Positions 42,079 to 52,702 of a stretch of DNA of 64,000 nt are shown here, one piece after another (the stretch's first letter is position 1; each line of letters starts with the position of its first letter). A program made the position numbers and the translations under genes. Origin of the DNA: Profundicola sp048268105 (GTDB lineage Bacteria > Bacteroidota > Bacteroidia > Flavobacteriales > Weeksellaceae); the NCBI GenBank assembly GCA_048268105.1, contig JBLWWH010000011.1, positions 1 through 64,000 on the forward strand, read 5' to 3'. Below the pieces are notes generated by a model. That model saw only the letters and a list, made by a program, of their open reading frames with translations. It ran no database searches and was not told where the DNA came from.

Positions 42079-45000
42079 TTAATTTCCAAATGTAAATGTA
42101 GCTTTAATTCCGGCACGAACTGTACTCAGAGGGAAAGCTGTAGATATTTTATATTTCGTCATCATTTGATCGTAGAACAAACTTAAATTGAAATTTTGAC
42201 TTAACATATATTGCGCATTTAACTTTAAGGAGAAAATATTCTGTCCTCCGGTTACTTGCGAATTGTCATCTAATATACGTCTTATTCTCATTTCATTATC
42301 CCTCATAGACAAATCGGCCCTGAAATTCACATCTCCTTTTAGGGTTTGCTTCTTACCCATGTAGCGCATATTAATCTTAACATCTTTTAGAATATAACCA
42401 AATCCAAAGATAAACTCATTTCCGAAATCTTCTGATAAAGTATAATTACTCAAACTTAATGAAATAATTCTATCACGATTATACATCGCTCTAAATTGCA
42501 TGCTGTTTCTTAAGGTCATGTCTACCCCAATAAGTGGAGAGAAAGACTCCATTAAGGTTACAGCTCCATAGGTGTTTCTAGAGTAGAAATTATTATTACC
42601 ATCAATTCCACCTTCCGGGATTCCATCATCGCCTATCACCGCCGAACCATTTTCGAATGGAATTGGATCGGTAAATCTATTCAAGTTAGAGCTTACGTTG
42701 TTCACCGTATAAGAAGATGAGTAGTTGTGACTAATTTCAAAACGGTCAAACTTCTTAGAGAAAAATGGCGTATTCATAAGACCAGTATAGGTAATATTCC
42801 AATTTGGTAAAGGGAAGAAACGCTTGTAATCAAAATTAGAATCTGGAACGTTTCTACCACGATAAGTGGCCAAGAATGCTGGCACTAATACATCTGCATT
42901 AGATAAGTTTAAACCTGGCGCATAGCCTTCATTATTCACATCTGAAATGCCATACCATAATTGACCTTGTCTTTGAGATATTAATTGAGCGTTCTTTTTC
43001 AAGTTAGCATATAAGGCGTCTCCATCCATGAATGCCGTGCCCATACTCCAAGTAGAGATCGTAAAGTTCTCTTGCACATTCTCAAAAGCTCTCTCGTAGC
43101 CAAAGGTATGGTCATCAACTTGCGTATTAAATCCACTTTGGAACATATTTCTAGAGTAGTTTCTATTTGCGCTAAAATCCACTCTCAACGACGGCATAGG
43201 CTCAACCTGAACACTTGCAGTAAAGGTTTCGTTTCTATTGCTTGTATAAGGTTCTGTTAAATATGAGCTTCTGGTAATCCAGCCATTCTCAATCGCACGT
43301 TTTCTAATATCGAATTGAGATCCAAACATAAACTCAGCGGTTGGCCCAGGCCCAGTTCCTCCCTGTCCAATAAAGTTAGGCTCAGCCAACATACCTGGCA
43401 ATATAATTCCACTATTTCTATTGAAATTAAACTGACCTCTCTTGATACTTTGAAGCGCCATTTTCAAATAGTCGGTTATCTTATATCTATGCTTATATTT
43501 AATCTTGGTCTTATTGATTTGTCTTAAACCATTCTTTTTACCCGCAAGATTTTGGAAACTTCTATTGATAGAATCCATTTCTCTTTTTCTTCCTTGTCGA
43601 ACAGAATCTAATTTTTGGAAGCCCTCGAATTGCATGTATAATTTATCGAAATCAAAATTACCAATCACGCTAATGGTTTGTGCATTTTGAGCTAAGTGAC
43701 CTATATCCTCTTCTACATTATCAATCTGCAATTTATTGGCTAGTCGAGCTTGCCAATCATAGTTTGCTGTATACCCTAATTCTACATTCGCCCATTCAAA
43801 ATAAGGCAATAAACGCAATGGTGTTTTCCAATTCACCTGTAATTGTTGGTTGTAATTTATCGGACGCCCGACATTCAATAGATCTTTAAAGATCATTCCA
43901 TCATCTGGTTGGCTTGCCACCATATCAGATAAAGTTCGGGTAGCTGAGTTGAAATCAACACGTAATGACTTCGTTAAATCAAATCCAACATTATACTGCC
44001 AATTAAACAAGAAATTATTACTAAAAATTGGATTAAATTGTACGGGGGTCGCACCATCTACCAGGTAAGAATTTAAATCTCTATATTGTTGTTCGGTATA
44101 CGTTCTGATCACATCTGTACGGAATGACAACCTAGATGGAACTGGATTGAAATTAAATTCTTTCACCCAATTTAAATATCTAGCCGACTGTGCCGTATCA
44201 TGCACCATATGCCAATCCTTGAACGGCTGCATATATTTGGTCTTGAAATTATAGTTATAGTTGATAGAAGCTCGTAAGCTTTTATCCTTATTATACTTAG
44301 TATAAATATCTCTATGGAAATCTGAGTTGTATAAGAATGAAAGCGATAAGTTCTCTACATCATAGAACCTTTGTGGTTTAGACGTATTTACACGTTCTTT
44401 TCTAATATTACTAAATCCATAAGTGATTCGTTTATTATAAGTTCTAACGATATCTGTCAATTGATCTTTTCTAGGGTCTTCTTCGAACTCAACATCATTG
44501 TCTAATGGGTTGAATTTAGGATCGATAAACTGCTCAGAGATTACATAATTAAATGGAATTTTCAATCCCCATTTTTTCGGGAAGAATTTATCTAAATTAA
44601 CCGCAGCATTCACAGAGTAATTCTTGATTTCCTCTTGTTGTCTTTCTACGGGACCTCTATCAATTGCTCCAAAACCTACCGACGAAATACTACCACTAGA
44701 ATTAATTTGAGCAAAATCTCCTAATGCCACATTCAAACTAGCTTGTGCAGCATAACCACCTTGGTTATCGATTTCAGATAGACGTAACTCGTTTACCCAA
44801 ACCACGGCATTTCTAATTTCAGTTCCTCCAGCATTTCTAACACCAATCATAATGGAAGAAACATTACCTAATGACGGACGACCTTTAATATAAATCATCT
44901 TGCCATTTTCGTCTACTACATATGGGAATCGATCTAAGTTATTTGCTTCATAAGCTAACTTCTTTGCCTCAACAAATTCGTCAGTATATACATCTAGCAT

Positions 45001-48000
45001 GTTATTTTGAGGCCAAATTCCTGTTGCTGTATTGGCTGACAATGGAGAGTATTCCATCGGAATCTCATATTCATAATAGTTGTTAGATAAATCACTTCCA
45101 ATTCTTATGAATAATTTTAAATCATTACTCTCAGCTCCAACCTCACCTGCATGAACGTGGCTAAACATTCTAATTCTTTTATATCTTCTTAAGTCTAAAT
45201 TGGTATTCTTGAAAACACCTCTTGCATCTTGCGCTTCTAATTTATCCAAGCTCAACACCATCGATGCCTCATTCTGACTTTGTAATCCAGCGTTGGTTTG
45301 ATATTGCTCTCTTTCGATTCCTGGAGGCACAACATAAGGCGGCGTAGCGGTGGAGTTTTCTTCCACATTCACATTTCCAATAGATAAGTTCTCAACATCT
45401 TGTTGCTCCTCACCTTCTGGTAAATCAATGTTAGGATAAATGTTTTTAGCATATCTTCGCCAATCACTTCTCACCATGTCCATGGTAGCGAATCTTAAAG
45501 TAGCTTGTGATTCGAATCCCTTTACGATTAAACGCATGAACCTAGCTGAAGTTAATACATCTTCTGAGGCTGCACCTTGATCGAGGTCGTAATCGCTCAC
45601 CGGAACTCTAAATAAATACCAATTATTTTCTCCTTGTTGTCCGTTTTCGAAATTAACAGAAACTCTTTTTGAGTCTACAATAAATGGATTATCTAGGTTC
45701 AACTGATTTTTATCTAACTTAATCGTATACTGATTATAGTTTTCAATTCTATCTAAGTTATAGTCATTGTTTAAATCTTCCGTATCTGGTGATGCCGAAC
45801 CAGCTTCTAATGATCCGGAAGGAGAGTTTCCTTGTGGGTTTCTGAAATACTGATATCTACTTGGGATATAACCCGCATCTGGTGTATTGTCCCATCTGTC
45901 ATCTAAATAATAAACGAAGTTATCCCCAGCTGGATCCGCCTCACCCGTTACATGATTGGTAGCGTTAATGAATAAATTATATCCATCTTGCAATGCTTCT
46001 TCAGCATCTGTCATTCCATTCAGACCCACATCTTGTAACTTTCTTTCTTCTCCTTCGGTTTGGAATGAATATAAAATTGGATAATTACTTGGTTGTTTAC
46101 CCCAAATACTAAATTCAGGCTCGTTGTCTGGTAGGTAGATACCATTTTCATACATTAAATTACCATCTCTTAGCACATCTTCAGAAACGTTACCGATATG
46201 TAATAAAACCTTGGCATCTGGAGCATTATTCATACCATCTGCGTATGGGTCCATCATCCAAAATTCAAGATATTCAACATTGGTTTGTTTTAAATTGGTA
46301 ATGGTTAAAGCTCGTGATATACCCGCCCATTTAAGGTCTTTACTTTCTGTTTGCCAATTAGGGTTTAAGTTATAAGGACCACGTTTATCTGGATAGAAAG
46401 TAATATCAAAAGTTGATAAGTTAACTGGTGTTCCAGCAGTTAAATCTCTACTCGAGAACAACTCTCTTACTTGGACTTTTCTAGAAGCGTGATTAGAAAT
46501 ATCTGCATTAGATAATGAAGTATTACCTCCGATGCTATAAAATCGTGGATCAATATTATACCAAGACAGCAATCTTCTGTAATAGTTTAAACTAAATCCA
46601 TCTGGATCGAAAACTGAAGGATCAAAATCATCGTTTGGATTCTCTGAATTCACTACCGGCGTTGCGGCTAATTTCCAAGAATTGACATCCATTAAACTAA
46701 TTTTAGACTGTGAATCCTCAAAATCATCTATATAAGATTCGTTTTTGGTTGAATTATTCACTCCAGGCATCAGATAAGCACCTTCTGCGTTAAAGTTAAT
46801 TTGCGAAGGTGTTTCGGTGTCAACTAATGGAATTTTATCTGTCATTCTTGTCAACCAATCCGAAGTACCGTTGTACATAACATTGGCTCCAAAAATAGAA
46901 TTACTCACTGGTTCTGAGTTATATTGTGCTTTTTGTTGCGCCCCAGCCAATCTTTCACTGTAGTTCATATAGGTAATTCCCGCTAATAATTCTTCTGAGA
47001 ATTTATGCTCAACATTCAATCCCATCAAACGCTTGGTTTGCATATTGAAAGTTGATCTATTTTCCATGCTAATATTAATCGGTGTTCCCGAATCTTTTAG
47101 CATTTGATTGATAATCTGAACACGACCCAATTGGTAGTCTACAATATAATCAACACCTTCTATCAACTCTTGCCCATTGGCAGTTACTCGCACAGAGCCT
47201 TGAGGCACATTAAAAGCACCTAATGGAATTCCATCACCACCAGAACTCTTATACTGACCTTCCATATAATAGCGATTTACCCCACTGCTCTGCTCAAAAG
47301 TAATCGGCAATTCTGAGTATAAATCGTTCATCACAAATTCACTGTCGTCTGAACTTAATTTATTTGCAATGGTTCGAGCAAAAGGCTCAATAGTGGTAAA
47401 TATTATTCTACCGTTTTGTTCATCTACTGTAATGCCCGGAACATAATCAAAGAGACCATCACCATATAAATCTCCACTTTGTTGAAGCTGACCGTTCATA
47501 TTCAATCGGTCCATGTTCAATAATTGAAGTAAAGTTTGATTTTCAACAGGAGTTCCTTGTAAATAATTCAAAGCACCCGAACCGATAGAAGGATCTTGGT
47601 AGAAGATATTTAATCTAAAGTCCTCAGCAGAAAGCTGAATCGTTTCTAAAGAATAAATATTCTTCATCATCAAATCCCACATCGGCGAATTTGTATTTAC
47701 GTTAGTATTTGATTTTAATAATTTTGTAATCAACAATTCACTTTGTTGATCAGAAAATTCACCAACGCTATAAGCTTGTCCTGGTTGAGATGTTAATGTA
47801 TATTGGAAAGAGACTCCCATTAACTCATTGTCATTCAATGGTTGATTTAGTGAAATATATCCTAAATTAGGAAAGAATTTATATTCGCTTGGATTAAGTA
47901 GCCTTACGTTTTCGTGCACCATATATTGCTCACCCTCTGAGTAGGTATTTCCGTTAGCATCGGTCAGACCAGCTGCGTTGACCGCACTACCAGCTGTATT

Positions 48001-49158
48001 TCCTTGACGAATTCCCCCTAAGTTTTTAACGGTGTTGTATAAGTTACCATTGTTGGGCGCAGACAAACCATTGTCTCCTAAATCGCGTAAAGCAACCATA
48101 GAACGGCGGTTTTCTTGATTCGCATTTCCTCTATCGATTACCCAAACTTCTAATCTCGTAATATTAATTTGAGATGAAATCACTGGATAATTCGCCAATG
48201 CTCCATCATAATTTTCTCTAAAATATTGTGCTAAAAAGTAGTGTTGATTGGCTTGATAGTCTTTTGCATAAATTTTAAAAGAATTAACAACGCCACCACC
48301 TTCTACCGTAATGTTTCTAGCTTCTGACTCTTGTTGTGAGAATAATGTGCTCACATAGGTGTTTCCAAACTTAAATTCACCCTTAGCCCCAAAAAGAGAT
48401 TGCGCTCCTGTAATAAGCGACGTACTCAATGGCATACTGACATTACCGAATTCAATATTTTGAATAATATTATCTTCTCCACCTTCTCCACGAGGTCTCC
48501 AACCCAGATTCATTCTGTTCTCAAATCCGAAACCAGCTTGGGTATCGTAATTTGCTTCAAGTTGAAGGTTTTCCCCAACTTTACCCAAAACACTCATTTG
48601 AATTCGCTGCTGCAAATCCATCGCAAAAGTGTTTCTATTCTGTGGTAGAATTTGAGGGTTCTCTAATTTCTGAATAAAAACCCCTAAATCTAATGAAGCA
48701 TATCCCTGTGGAATTAATTCAATTTTATCTCCACCAAAAATGGATTGAAAAAGTTTATTTTTAACCTGAACACTTGGTAAAACCAAGCCTTGATCTTCTT
48801 CTTCTTCTTTATCATAACGAACGGATCTAAATTGAGAATCTAAAGCTTGTGATTTTTCCTTATAATATTGCTCCATATTTTGAGAAAGCAACATATCAAA
48901 ATATTCTTCTTGTGTAAGAATAATTGGCTCTCCAAAAGAAAGATTACCCACTTGTTGTCTCAAGATATAGTTCCCACTAAAAGGATCATATTCAGCAGCA
49001 TATTGAACAGGTGTATTGAGATATAAACCACCATTATGGTTTTTTATATTATACTGCAAACTGTCTTCTTGTGCTAAAAGCAAAAAAGGAATTAATAATA
49101 GAAAGGCTAAACTTAGCCTATTGCGTACGGGTTTAAAGTAAAAATCGAACAGATTCAA
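42079..49158 (-). CDS. sprA: Type IX secretion outer-membrane translocon protein SprA (Sov)
   Basis: A 2359-aa outer-membrane protein, the main pore of the T9SS. The N-terminal signal (SLAFLLLIPFLLLAQ) is followed by a periplasmic start and many repeats of the SprA beta-barrel (for example EGQYKSSGGDGIPLG, YLEFWMMDPYA, VWVNELRLSEID). It ends with a strand-like ATFTFGN, consistent with barrel insertion. The length fits the family (about 2300-2500). Start is TTG 49158, 1 bp after ruvA; no ATG precedes the signal peptide. It exports proteins with C-terminal sorting domains, such as the endonuclease at 19901. Confidence 0.96.
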   Translation of the reverse strand: MNLFDFYFKPVRNRLSLAFLLLIPFLLLAQEDSLQYNIKNHNGGLYLNTPVQYAAEYDPFSGNYILRQQVGNLSFGEPIILTQEEYFDMLLSQNMEQYYKEKSQALDSQFRSVRYDKEEEEDQGLVLPSVQVKNKLFQSIFGGDKIELIPQGYASLDLGVFIQKLENPQILPQNRNTFAMDLQQRIQMSVLGKVGENLQLEANYDTQAGFGFENRMNLGWRPRGEGGEDNIIQNIEFGNVSMPLSTSLITGAQSLFGAKGEFKFGNTYVSTLFSQQESEARNITVEGGGVVNSFKIYAKDYQANQHYFLAQYFRENYDGALANYPVISSQINITRLEVWVIDRGNANQENRRSMVALRDLGDNGLSAPNNGNLYNTVKNLGGIRQGNTAGSAVNAAGLTDANGNTYSEGEQYMVHENVRLLNPSEYKFFPNLGYISLNQPLNDNELMGVSFQYTLTSQPGQAYSVGEFSDQQSELLITKLLKSNTNVNTNSPMWDLMMKNIYSLETIQLSAEDFRLNIFYQDPSIGSGALNYLQGTPVENQTLLQLLNMDRLNMNGQLQQSGDLYGDGLFDYVPGITVDEQNGRIIFTTIEPFARTIANKLSSDDSEFVMNDLYSELPITFEQSSGVNRYYMEGQYKSSGGDGIPLGAFNVPQGSVRVTANGQELIEGVDYIVDYQLGRVQIINQMLKDSGTPINISMENRSTFNMQTKRLMGLNVEHKFSEELLAGITYMNYSERLAGAQQKAQYNSEPVSNSIFGANVMYNGTSDWLTRMTDKIPLVDTETPSQINFNAEGAYLMPGVNNSTKNESYIDDFEDSQSKISLMDVNSWKLAATPVVNSENPNDDFDPSVFDPDGFSLNYYRRLLSWYNIDPRFYSIGGNTSLSNADISNHASRKVQVRELFSSRDLTAGTPVNLSTFDITFYPDKRGPYNLNPNWQTESKDLKWAGISRALTITNLKQTNVEYLEFWMMDPYADGMNNAPDAKVLLHIGNVSEDVLRDGNLMYENGIYLPDNEPEFSIWGKQPSNYPILYSFQTEGEERKLQDVGLNGMTDAEEALQDGYNLFINATNHVTGEADPAGDNFVYYLDDRWDNTPDAGYIPSRYQYFRNPQGNSPSGSLEAGSASPDTEDLNNDYNLDRIENYNQYTIKLDKNQLNLDNPFIVDSKRVSVNFENGQQGENNWYLFRVPVSDYDLDQGAASEDVLTSARFMRLIVKGFESQATLRFATMDMVRSDWRRYAKNIYPNIDLPEGEEQQDVENLSIGNVNVEENSTATPPYVVPPGIEREQYQTNAGLQSQNEASMVLSLDKLEAQDARGVFKNTNLDLRRYKRIRMFSHVHAGEVGAESNDLKLFIRIGSDLSNNYYEYEIPMEYSPLSANTATGIWPQNNMLDVYTDEFVEAKKLAYEANNLDRFPYVVDENGKMIYIKGRPSLGNVSSIMIGVRNAGGTEIRNAVVWVNELRLSEIDNQGGYAAQASLNVALGDFAQINSSGSISSVGFGAIDRGPVERQQEEIKNYSVNAAVNLDKFFPKKWGLKIPFNYVISEQFIDPKFNPLDNDVEFEEDPRKDQLTDIVRTYNKRITYGFSNIRKERVNTSKPQRFYDVENLSLSFLYNSDFHRDIYTKYNKDKSLRASINYNYNFKTKYMQPFKDWHMVHDTAQSARYLNWVKEFNFNPVPSRLSFRTDVIRTYTEQQYRDLNSYLVDGATPVQFNPIFSNNFLFNWQYNVGFDLTKSLRVDFNSATRTLSDMVASQPDDGMIFKDLLNVGRPINYNQQLQVNWKTPLRLLPYFEWANVELGYTANYDWQARLANKLQIDNVEEDIGHLAQNAQTISVIGNFDFDKLYMQFEGFQKLDSVRQGRKREMDSINRSFQNLAGKKNGLRQINKTKIKYKHRYKITDYLKMALQSIKRGQFNFNRNSGIILPGMLAEPNFIGQGGTGPGPTAEFMFGSQFDIRKRAIENGWITRSSYLTEPYTSNRNETFTASVQVEPMPSLRVDFSANRNYSRNMFQSGFNTQVDDHTFGYERAFENVQENFTISTWSMGTAFMDGDALYANLKKNAQLISQRQGQLWYGISDVNNEGYAPGLNLSNADVLVPAFLATYRGRNVPDSNFDYKRFFPLPNWNITYTGLMNTPFFSKKFDRFEISHNYSSSYTVNNVSSNLNRFTDPIPFENGSAVIGDDGIPEGGIDGNNNFYSRNTYGAVTLMESFSPLIGVDMTLRNSMQFRAMYNRDRIISLSLSNYTLSEDFGNEFIFGFGYILKDVKINMRYMGKKQTLKGDVNFRADLSMRDNEMRIRRILDDNSQVTGGQNIFSLKLNAQYMLSQNFNLSLFYDQMMTKYKISTAFPLSTVRAGIKATFTFGN

Positions 49159-49159
49159 G

Positions 49160-49741
49160 CTAGAGTTTTTTCAAGGTTTCTTTAATTACTGCTTCTAAGG
49201 TGATTTGTGGTGTGTCTGCAATCAATTTTTGAACAACCTTCTCAGACTGTTTCTTGGATATACCCAACACCTCCAATGCACTTAACGCTTCAAATTTAAT
49301 TTTATTTTCTGAACTAGACGATATAAATTCTGAATCAGATAATTTCGCTAATTTATCTTTTAAATCAATAATTATTCTCTGGGCGGTTTTGATACCAATT
49401 CCCTTTACAGATTGTAAAGTTTTAGCATCCTCGCTACCAATTGCATGGTATATTTCACTAGGGCTTAATGTCGAAATCATCATCATTCCGGAGGCAGGCC
49501 CAACTCCGTTGACAGAGATTAACTGTTCAAATACAAAGCGTTCTTCTTTATCGGCAAAACCATAAAGAATTTGAGCATCTTCTCTAACCAAATGGTGGGT
49601 ATAGAAAAGTACGTTTTCTTCTTTTTGAATTTTAGCGTAAGTCGTTAAGCTAATATTTACATGATATCCTACTCCACCACAGTCAACTATGGCGTGAGAG
49701 GGATGTATTTCTATAAGTCGTCCTCTTACTTGTGCAATCAT
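49160..49741 (-). CDS. ruvA: Holliday junction branch-migration protein RuvA
   Basis: A 193-aa protein binding Holliday junctions with RuvB. N-terminal OB domain (MIAQVRGRLIEIHPSHAIVDCGGVGYHVNI), helix-hairpin-helix pair (LISVNGVGPASGMMMIS, LQSVKGIGIKTAQRIIIDLK) and a small C-terminal RuvB-binding domain (EALSALEVLGISKKQSEKVV). Length typical. Start overlaps the maeB stop by 4 bp (ATGA), and sprA follows at once. Confidence 0.96.
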   Translation of the reverse strand: MIAQVRGRLIEIHPSHAIVDCGGVGYHVNISLTTYAKIQKEENVLFYTHHLVREDAQILYGFADKEERFVFEQLISVNGVGPASGMMMISTLSPSEIYHAIGSEDAKTLQSVKGIGIKTAQRIIIDLKDKLAKLSDSEFISSSSENKIKFEALSALEVLGISKKQSEKVVQKLIADTPQITLEAVIKETLKKL

Positions 49742-52008
49742 GAATTTCTTTGTTGAGCATCTAAAACAGCGATAGTTGCTAAGTTAACTATTTCCTCTAC
49801 ACTACAACGCATTTGCAAAATATGAACAGGTTTATTCATTCCCAATAAAATAGGTCCAATGGTTTGTGCTTTGTGTACGCTTCTCAAAATTTTATATGAT
49901 AGGTTTCCAGAAGATAAATTAGGGAAAATCATTGTATTCACTTTTTTACCTGCTAATTTAGAAAATGGAAACTCGCTTAAGACTAAATCCTCATCCAGCG
50001 CAAAATCAGGCTGAATCTCTCCGTCTACGATTAAGTCAGGAACGGCCTTATGTAAATGCGCTACAGCTTTTGCCACCTCTTTAGAAGATGCTGCACTTGC
50101 CGAGAAATTCTCATACGACAACATAGCCACCACAGGCTCTATACCCAAACTCTTCACTACATATGAAGTCATTCTGGCGATTCTTACTAAATCTTTCCAG
50201 TCGGGTCTTCTGATAATGGCTGTATCTGCAAAGAACATAGGTCCCCTACTGGTGAGTAGCATCATCATTCCCGATACTTTCTCCACGGTTTTGTCTTTAC
50301 CAATCACTTGCAAAAGAGGAACTAATGCATTGGAATAACTCTTAGAATATCCTGTTAAAAATGCATCTGCATCACCCGTTTCTACCATCATCGCACCAAA
50401 ATAATCACGATTGCGCATCGCTCTTCTAGCCTCGTATAAGGTGGTTCCTTTGCGGTTGCGCTTTTCCCAATAGAGATGAGCATATTTTTCCCTTAACATT
50501 TCAAAATCATCTGATCTTGGATCAATAATTTCAAAATCTGCTTCTATGGCAGAATCCTCCATCAATTGTTTGATCTTCTTTCTGTTTCCTAGAAGAACAG
50601 GGATGGCAAGACCATCGTCATGTAGAATCTGAGCTGCTTTTAGCACATTATATTCTTCTGCATTGGTGAGAGCAACTCTTTTTTTATTAGCTCGAGCACG
50701 ATTTTGCATCATTCTGATCAATTTCTGATCACTACCCATTCTAGCCAATAAATGCTCTTCGTAGGCAACCCAATCATCAATATTTTTACGTGCTACCCCA
50801 GATTCCATGGCTGCCCTTGCAACCGCCATAGAAACCTTGGTTATCAATCTATTATCAAAAGGCTTAGGAATAATATATTCTGCTCCAAAAGATAAGTTTT
50901 TGTTGTTATAAGCTAATAAAACTAACTCTGGAACCGGCTCCTTGGTTAAATCGCTCAAGGCATGAACCGCTGCCATTTTCATTTCCTCATTAATCTTTTC
51001 AGCTTGAACGTCTAAAGCGCCTCTAAAAATGTAAGGAAACCCTAAAACGTTGTTTACTTGGTTAGGATAATCACTTCGCCCAGTTGCCATAATCACATCA
51101 TCGCGGGTATCCATCGCTAATTTATATTCTATCTCTGGCTCCGGATTCGCTAAGGCAAAAACTATAGGATTCTCTGCCATCGTAAGCAACATTTCTGGGG
51201 TTAAAACCCCACCCACCGACAAGCCGATAAATACATCTGCACCGTCAACTGCTTCCGCCAAAGTAGTTTTATCTGTATCCACCGCAAAAGCCTGTTTTTG
51301 CTCATTTAAGTCAGTTCTTTTGGTAGAAATCACACCTTTACTATCACACATGATGATATTTTCGGCTTTAACACCTAAAATTTTGTAAAGATTTGTACAT
51401 GAAATAGCTGCTGCTCCGGCGCCATTAACAATTACTCTAACGTCCTCTACCTTTTTATGAGCGATTTCTAAAGCATTTTTTAAAGCAGCGGTTGAGATAA
51501 TAGCTGTTCCGTGCTGATCATCATGCATGACAGGAATGTTCAATTCCTCTTTTAGTTTTTGCTCTATATAAAAAGCTTCTGGCGCTTTGATGTCTTCTAA
51601 ATTGATTCCACCAAAGGTTGGCGAGATCGCCTTCACGATATCAACAAATTTTTCTGGATCTTTTTCATTGATTTCGATGTCAAAAACATCAATATCCGAG
51701 AAGATTTTGAATAATAATCCCTTACCTTCCATCACTGGTTTTGATGCTTCTGGACCAATATCTCCCAATCCTAATACGGCAGTTCCATTACTAATTACAG
51801 CAACTAAGTTTCCTTTGGCCGTATAATCATACACTTTCCGAACATCATTTTCAATCTCAAGACAAGGTGCAGCTACCCCCGGAGAATAAGCCAAAGACAA
51901 ATCTCTTTGTGTGCTATGGTTTTTGGTAGGAACTACTTGTATTTTCCCTTTTGGGTAAGCACTATGATATCTAAGTGCGTCTTTTTTAAACTTATTATTT
52001 TCAGGCAT
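49738..52008 (-). CDS. maeB: NADP-dependent malic enzyme, MaeB type with phosphotransacetylase-like domain
   Basis: A 756-aa enzyme that decarboxylates malate to pyruvate. Residues 1-420 form the malic enzyme (YSPGVAAPCLEIENDV, TAVLGLGDIGPEASKPVMEGKG, IPVMHDDQHGTAIIS, VNGAGAAAISCTNLYKI). Residues 430-756 resemble phosphate acetyltransferase (MLLTSRGPMFFADTAI, GPILLGMNKPVHILQ), a regulatory domain in this type. It opens the operon maeB-ruvA-sprA-gcvH-vanZ. Confidence 0.95.
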   Translation of the reverse strand: MPENNKFKKDALRYHSAYPKGKIQVVPTKNHSTQRDLSLAYSPGVAAPCLEIENDVRKVYDYTAKGNLVAVISNGTAVLGLGDIGPEASKPVMEGKGLLFKIFSDIDVFDIEINEKDPEKFVDIVKAISPTFGGINLEDIKAPEAFYIEQKLKEELNIPVMHDDQHGTAIISTAALKNALEIAHKKVEDVRVIVNGAGAAAISCTNLYKILGVKAENIIMCDSKGVISTKRTDLNEQKQAFAVDTDKTTLAEAVDGADVFIGLSVGGVLTPEMLLTMAENPIVFALANPEPEIEYKLAMDTRDDVIMATGRSDYPNQVNNVLGFPYIFRGALDVQAEKINEEMKMAAVHALSDLTKEPVPELVLLAYNNKNLSFGAEYIIPKPFDNRLITKVSMAVARAAMESGVARKNIDDWVAYEEHLLARMGSDQKLIRMMQNRARANKKRVALTNAEEYNVLKAAQILHDDGLAIPVLLGNRKKIKQLMEDSAIEADFEIIDPRSDDFEMLREKYAHLYWEKRNRKGTTLYEARRAMRNRDYFGAMMVETGDADAFLTGYSKSYSNALVPLLQVIGKDKTVEKVSGMMMLLTSRGPMFFADTAIIRRPDWKDLVRIARMTSYVVKSLGIEPVVAMLSYENFSASAASSKEVAKAVAHLHKAVPDLIVDGEIQPDFALDEDLVLSEFPFSKLAGKKVNTMIFPNLSSGNLSYKILRSVHKAQTIGPILLGMNKPVHILQMRCSVEEIVNLATIAVLDAQQRNS

Positions 52009-52025
52009 AAATCATTTCTATGTAG

Positions 52026-52033
52026 CAAATGTA
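52026..52033 (-). promoter_or_regulatory. Candidate -7 box for the maeB-ruvA-sprA-gcvH-vanZ operon
   Basis: Minus strand TACATTTG matches TAnnTTTG, 25 bp from its first base to ATG 52008. The tight gene spacing downstream suggests that it serves the whole operon, including sprA. Confidence 0.5.
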
Positions 52034-52063
52034 TGAATTCAAAAAAATATGACATTCTATGTC

Positions 52064-52633
52064 CTATTCATTATTATAACAAAAACAATCAATCGTATGA
52101 TCGTTTATGATTCCAGTGGCTTGTAAATAAGCATAAATCGTTGTACTTCCTAAAAATTTAAAACCTCTATTTTTTAAATCTTTAGCGATTTTATCTGACA
52201 AATCTGTTGTAGCTGGTACTTCTGAAATTTCTCTCCAATGGCCTTTAATGACTTTATGATCTGTAAAACTCCAAATATAGTTATCAAAAGTGCCGAACTC
52301 CTCTCTAATCTCTTGAAAACGCTGTGCATTATTGATCGCTGCTCTAATCTTGAGTTGATTTCTTACAATACCTTTGTCTTGCAATAATTCTTCAACTTTA
52401 TCTTCAGTGAATTTCGCTACTTTTTCATAATCAAATTCAGCAAATGCTTTTCTAAAGTTATCACGTTTGTTAAGAATCGTTTTCCAACTTAAACCAGATT
52501 GAAAACTCTCCAAAACTAAAAATTCATAATGCGTTTGATCATCATGAACCGGTTTTCCCCATTCGTTGTCGTGATAGGCAATATATTTCTCGTCGCCAGC
52601 TTCGGCCCAAGCACAGCGTGTTTTATTTTTCAT
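52064..52633 (-). CDS. tag: DNA-3-methyladenine glycosylase I
   Basis: A 189-aa base-excision enzyme removing 3-methyladenine. RCAWAEAGDEKYIAYHDNEWGKP (near 6-28) is the family start with a zinc-binding Cys and His. ESFQSGLSWKTILNKRDNFRKAF is the central motif, and INDHTIDCFCYN at the end supplies the remaining zinc ligands. Length is usual. It lies downstream of a terminator and so is expressed separately from the DUF4230 gene. Confidence 0.95.
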   Translation of the reverse strand: MKNKTRCAWAEAGDEKYIAYHDNEWGKPVHDDQTHYEFLVLESFQSGLSWKTILNKRDNFRKAFAEFDYEKVAKFTEDKVEELLQDKGIVRNQLKIRAAINNAQRFQEIREEFGTFDNYIWSFTDHKVIKGHWREISEVPATTDLSDKIAKDLKNRGFKFLGSTTIYAYLQATGIINDHTIDCFCYNNE

Positions 52634-52645
52634 ATTTCAAGGTAT

Positions 52646-52682
52646 AAAAAAATTGGAAGAAATACTTGATTTCTTCCAATTT
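52646..52682 (-). terminator. Rho-independent terminator after the DUF4230 gene
   Basis: AAATTGGAAGAAAT (52650-52663) pairs perfectly with ATTTCTTCCAATTT (52669-52682) around a 5-nt loop. The minus strand continues into a T-run. Confidence 0.85.
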
Positions 52683-52702
52683 TAATATTATTAAAGTGAA
52701 GC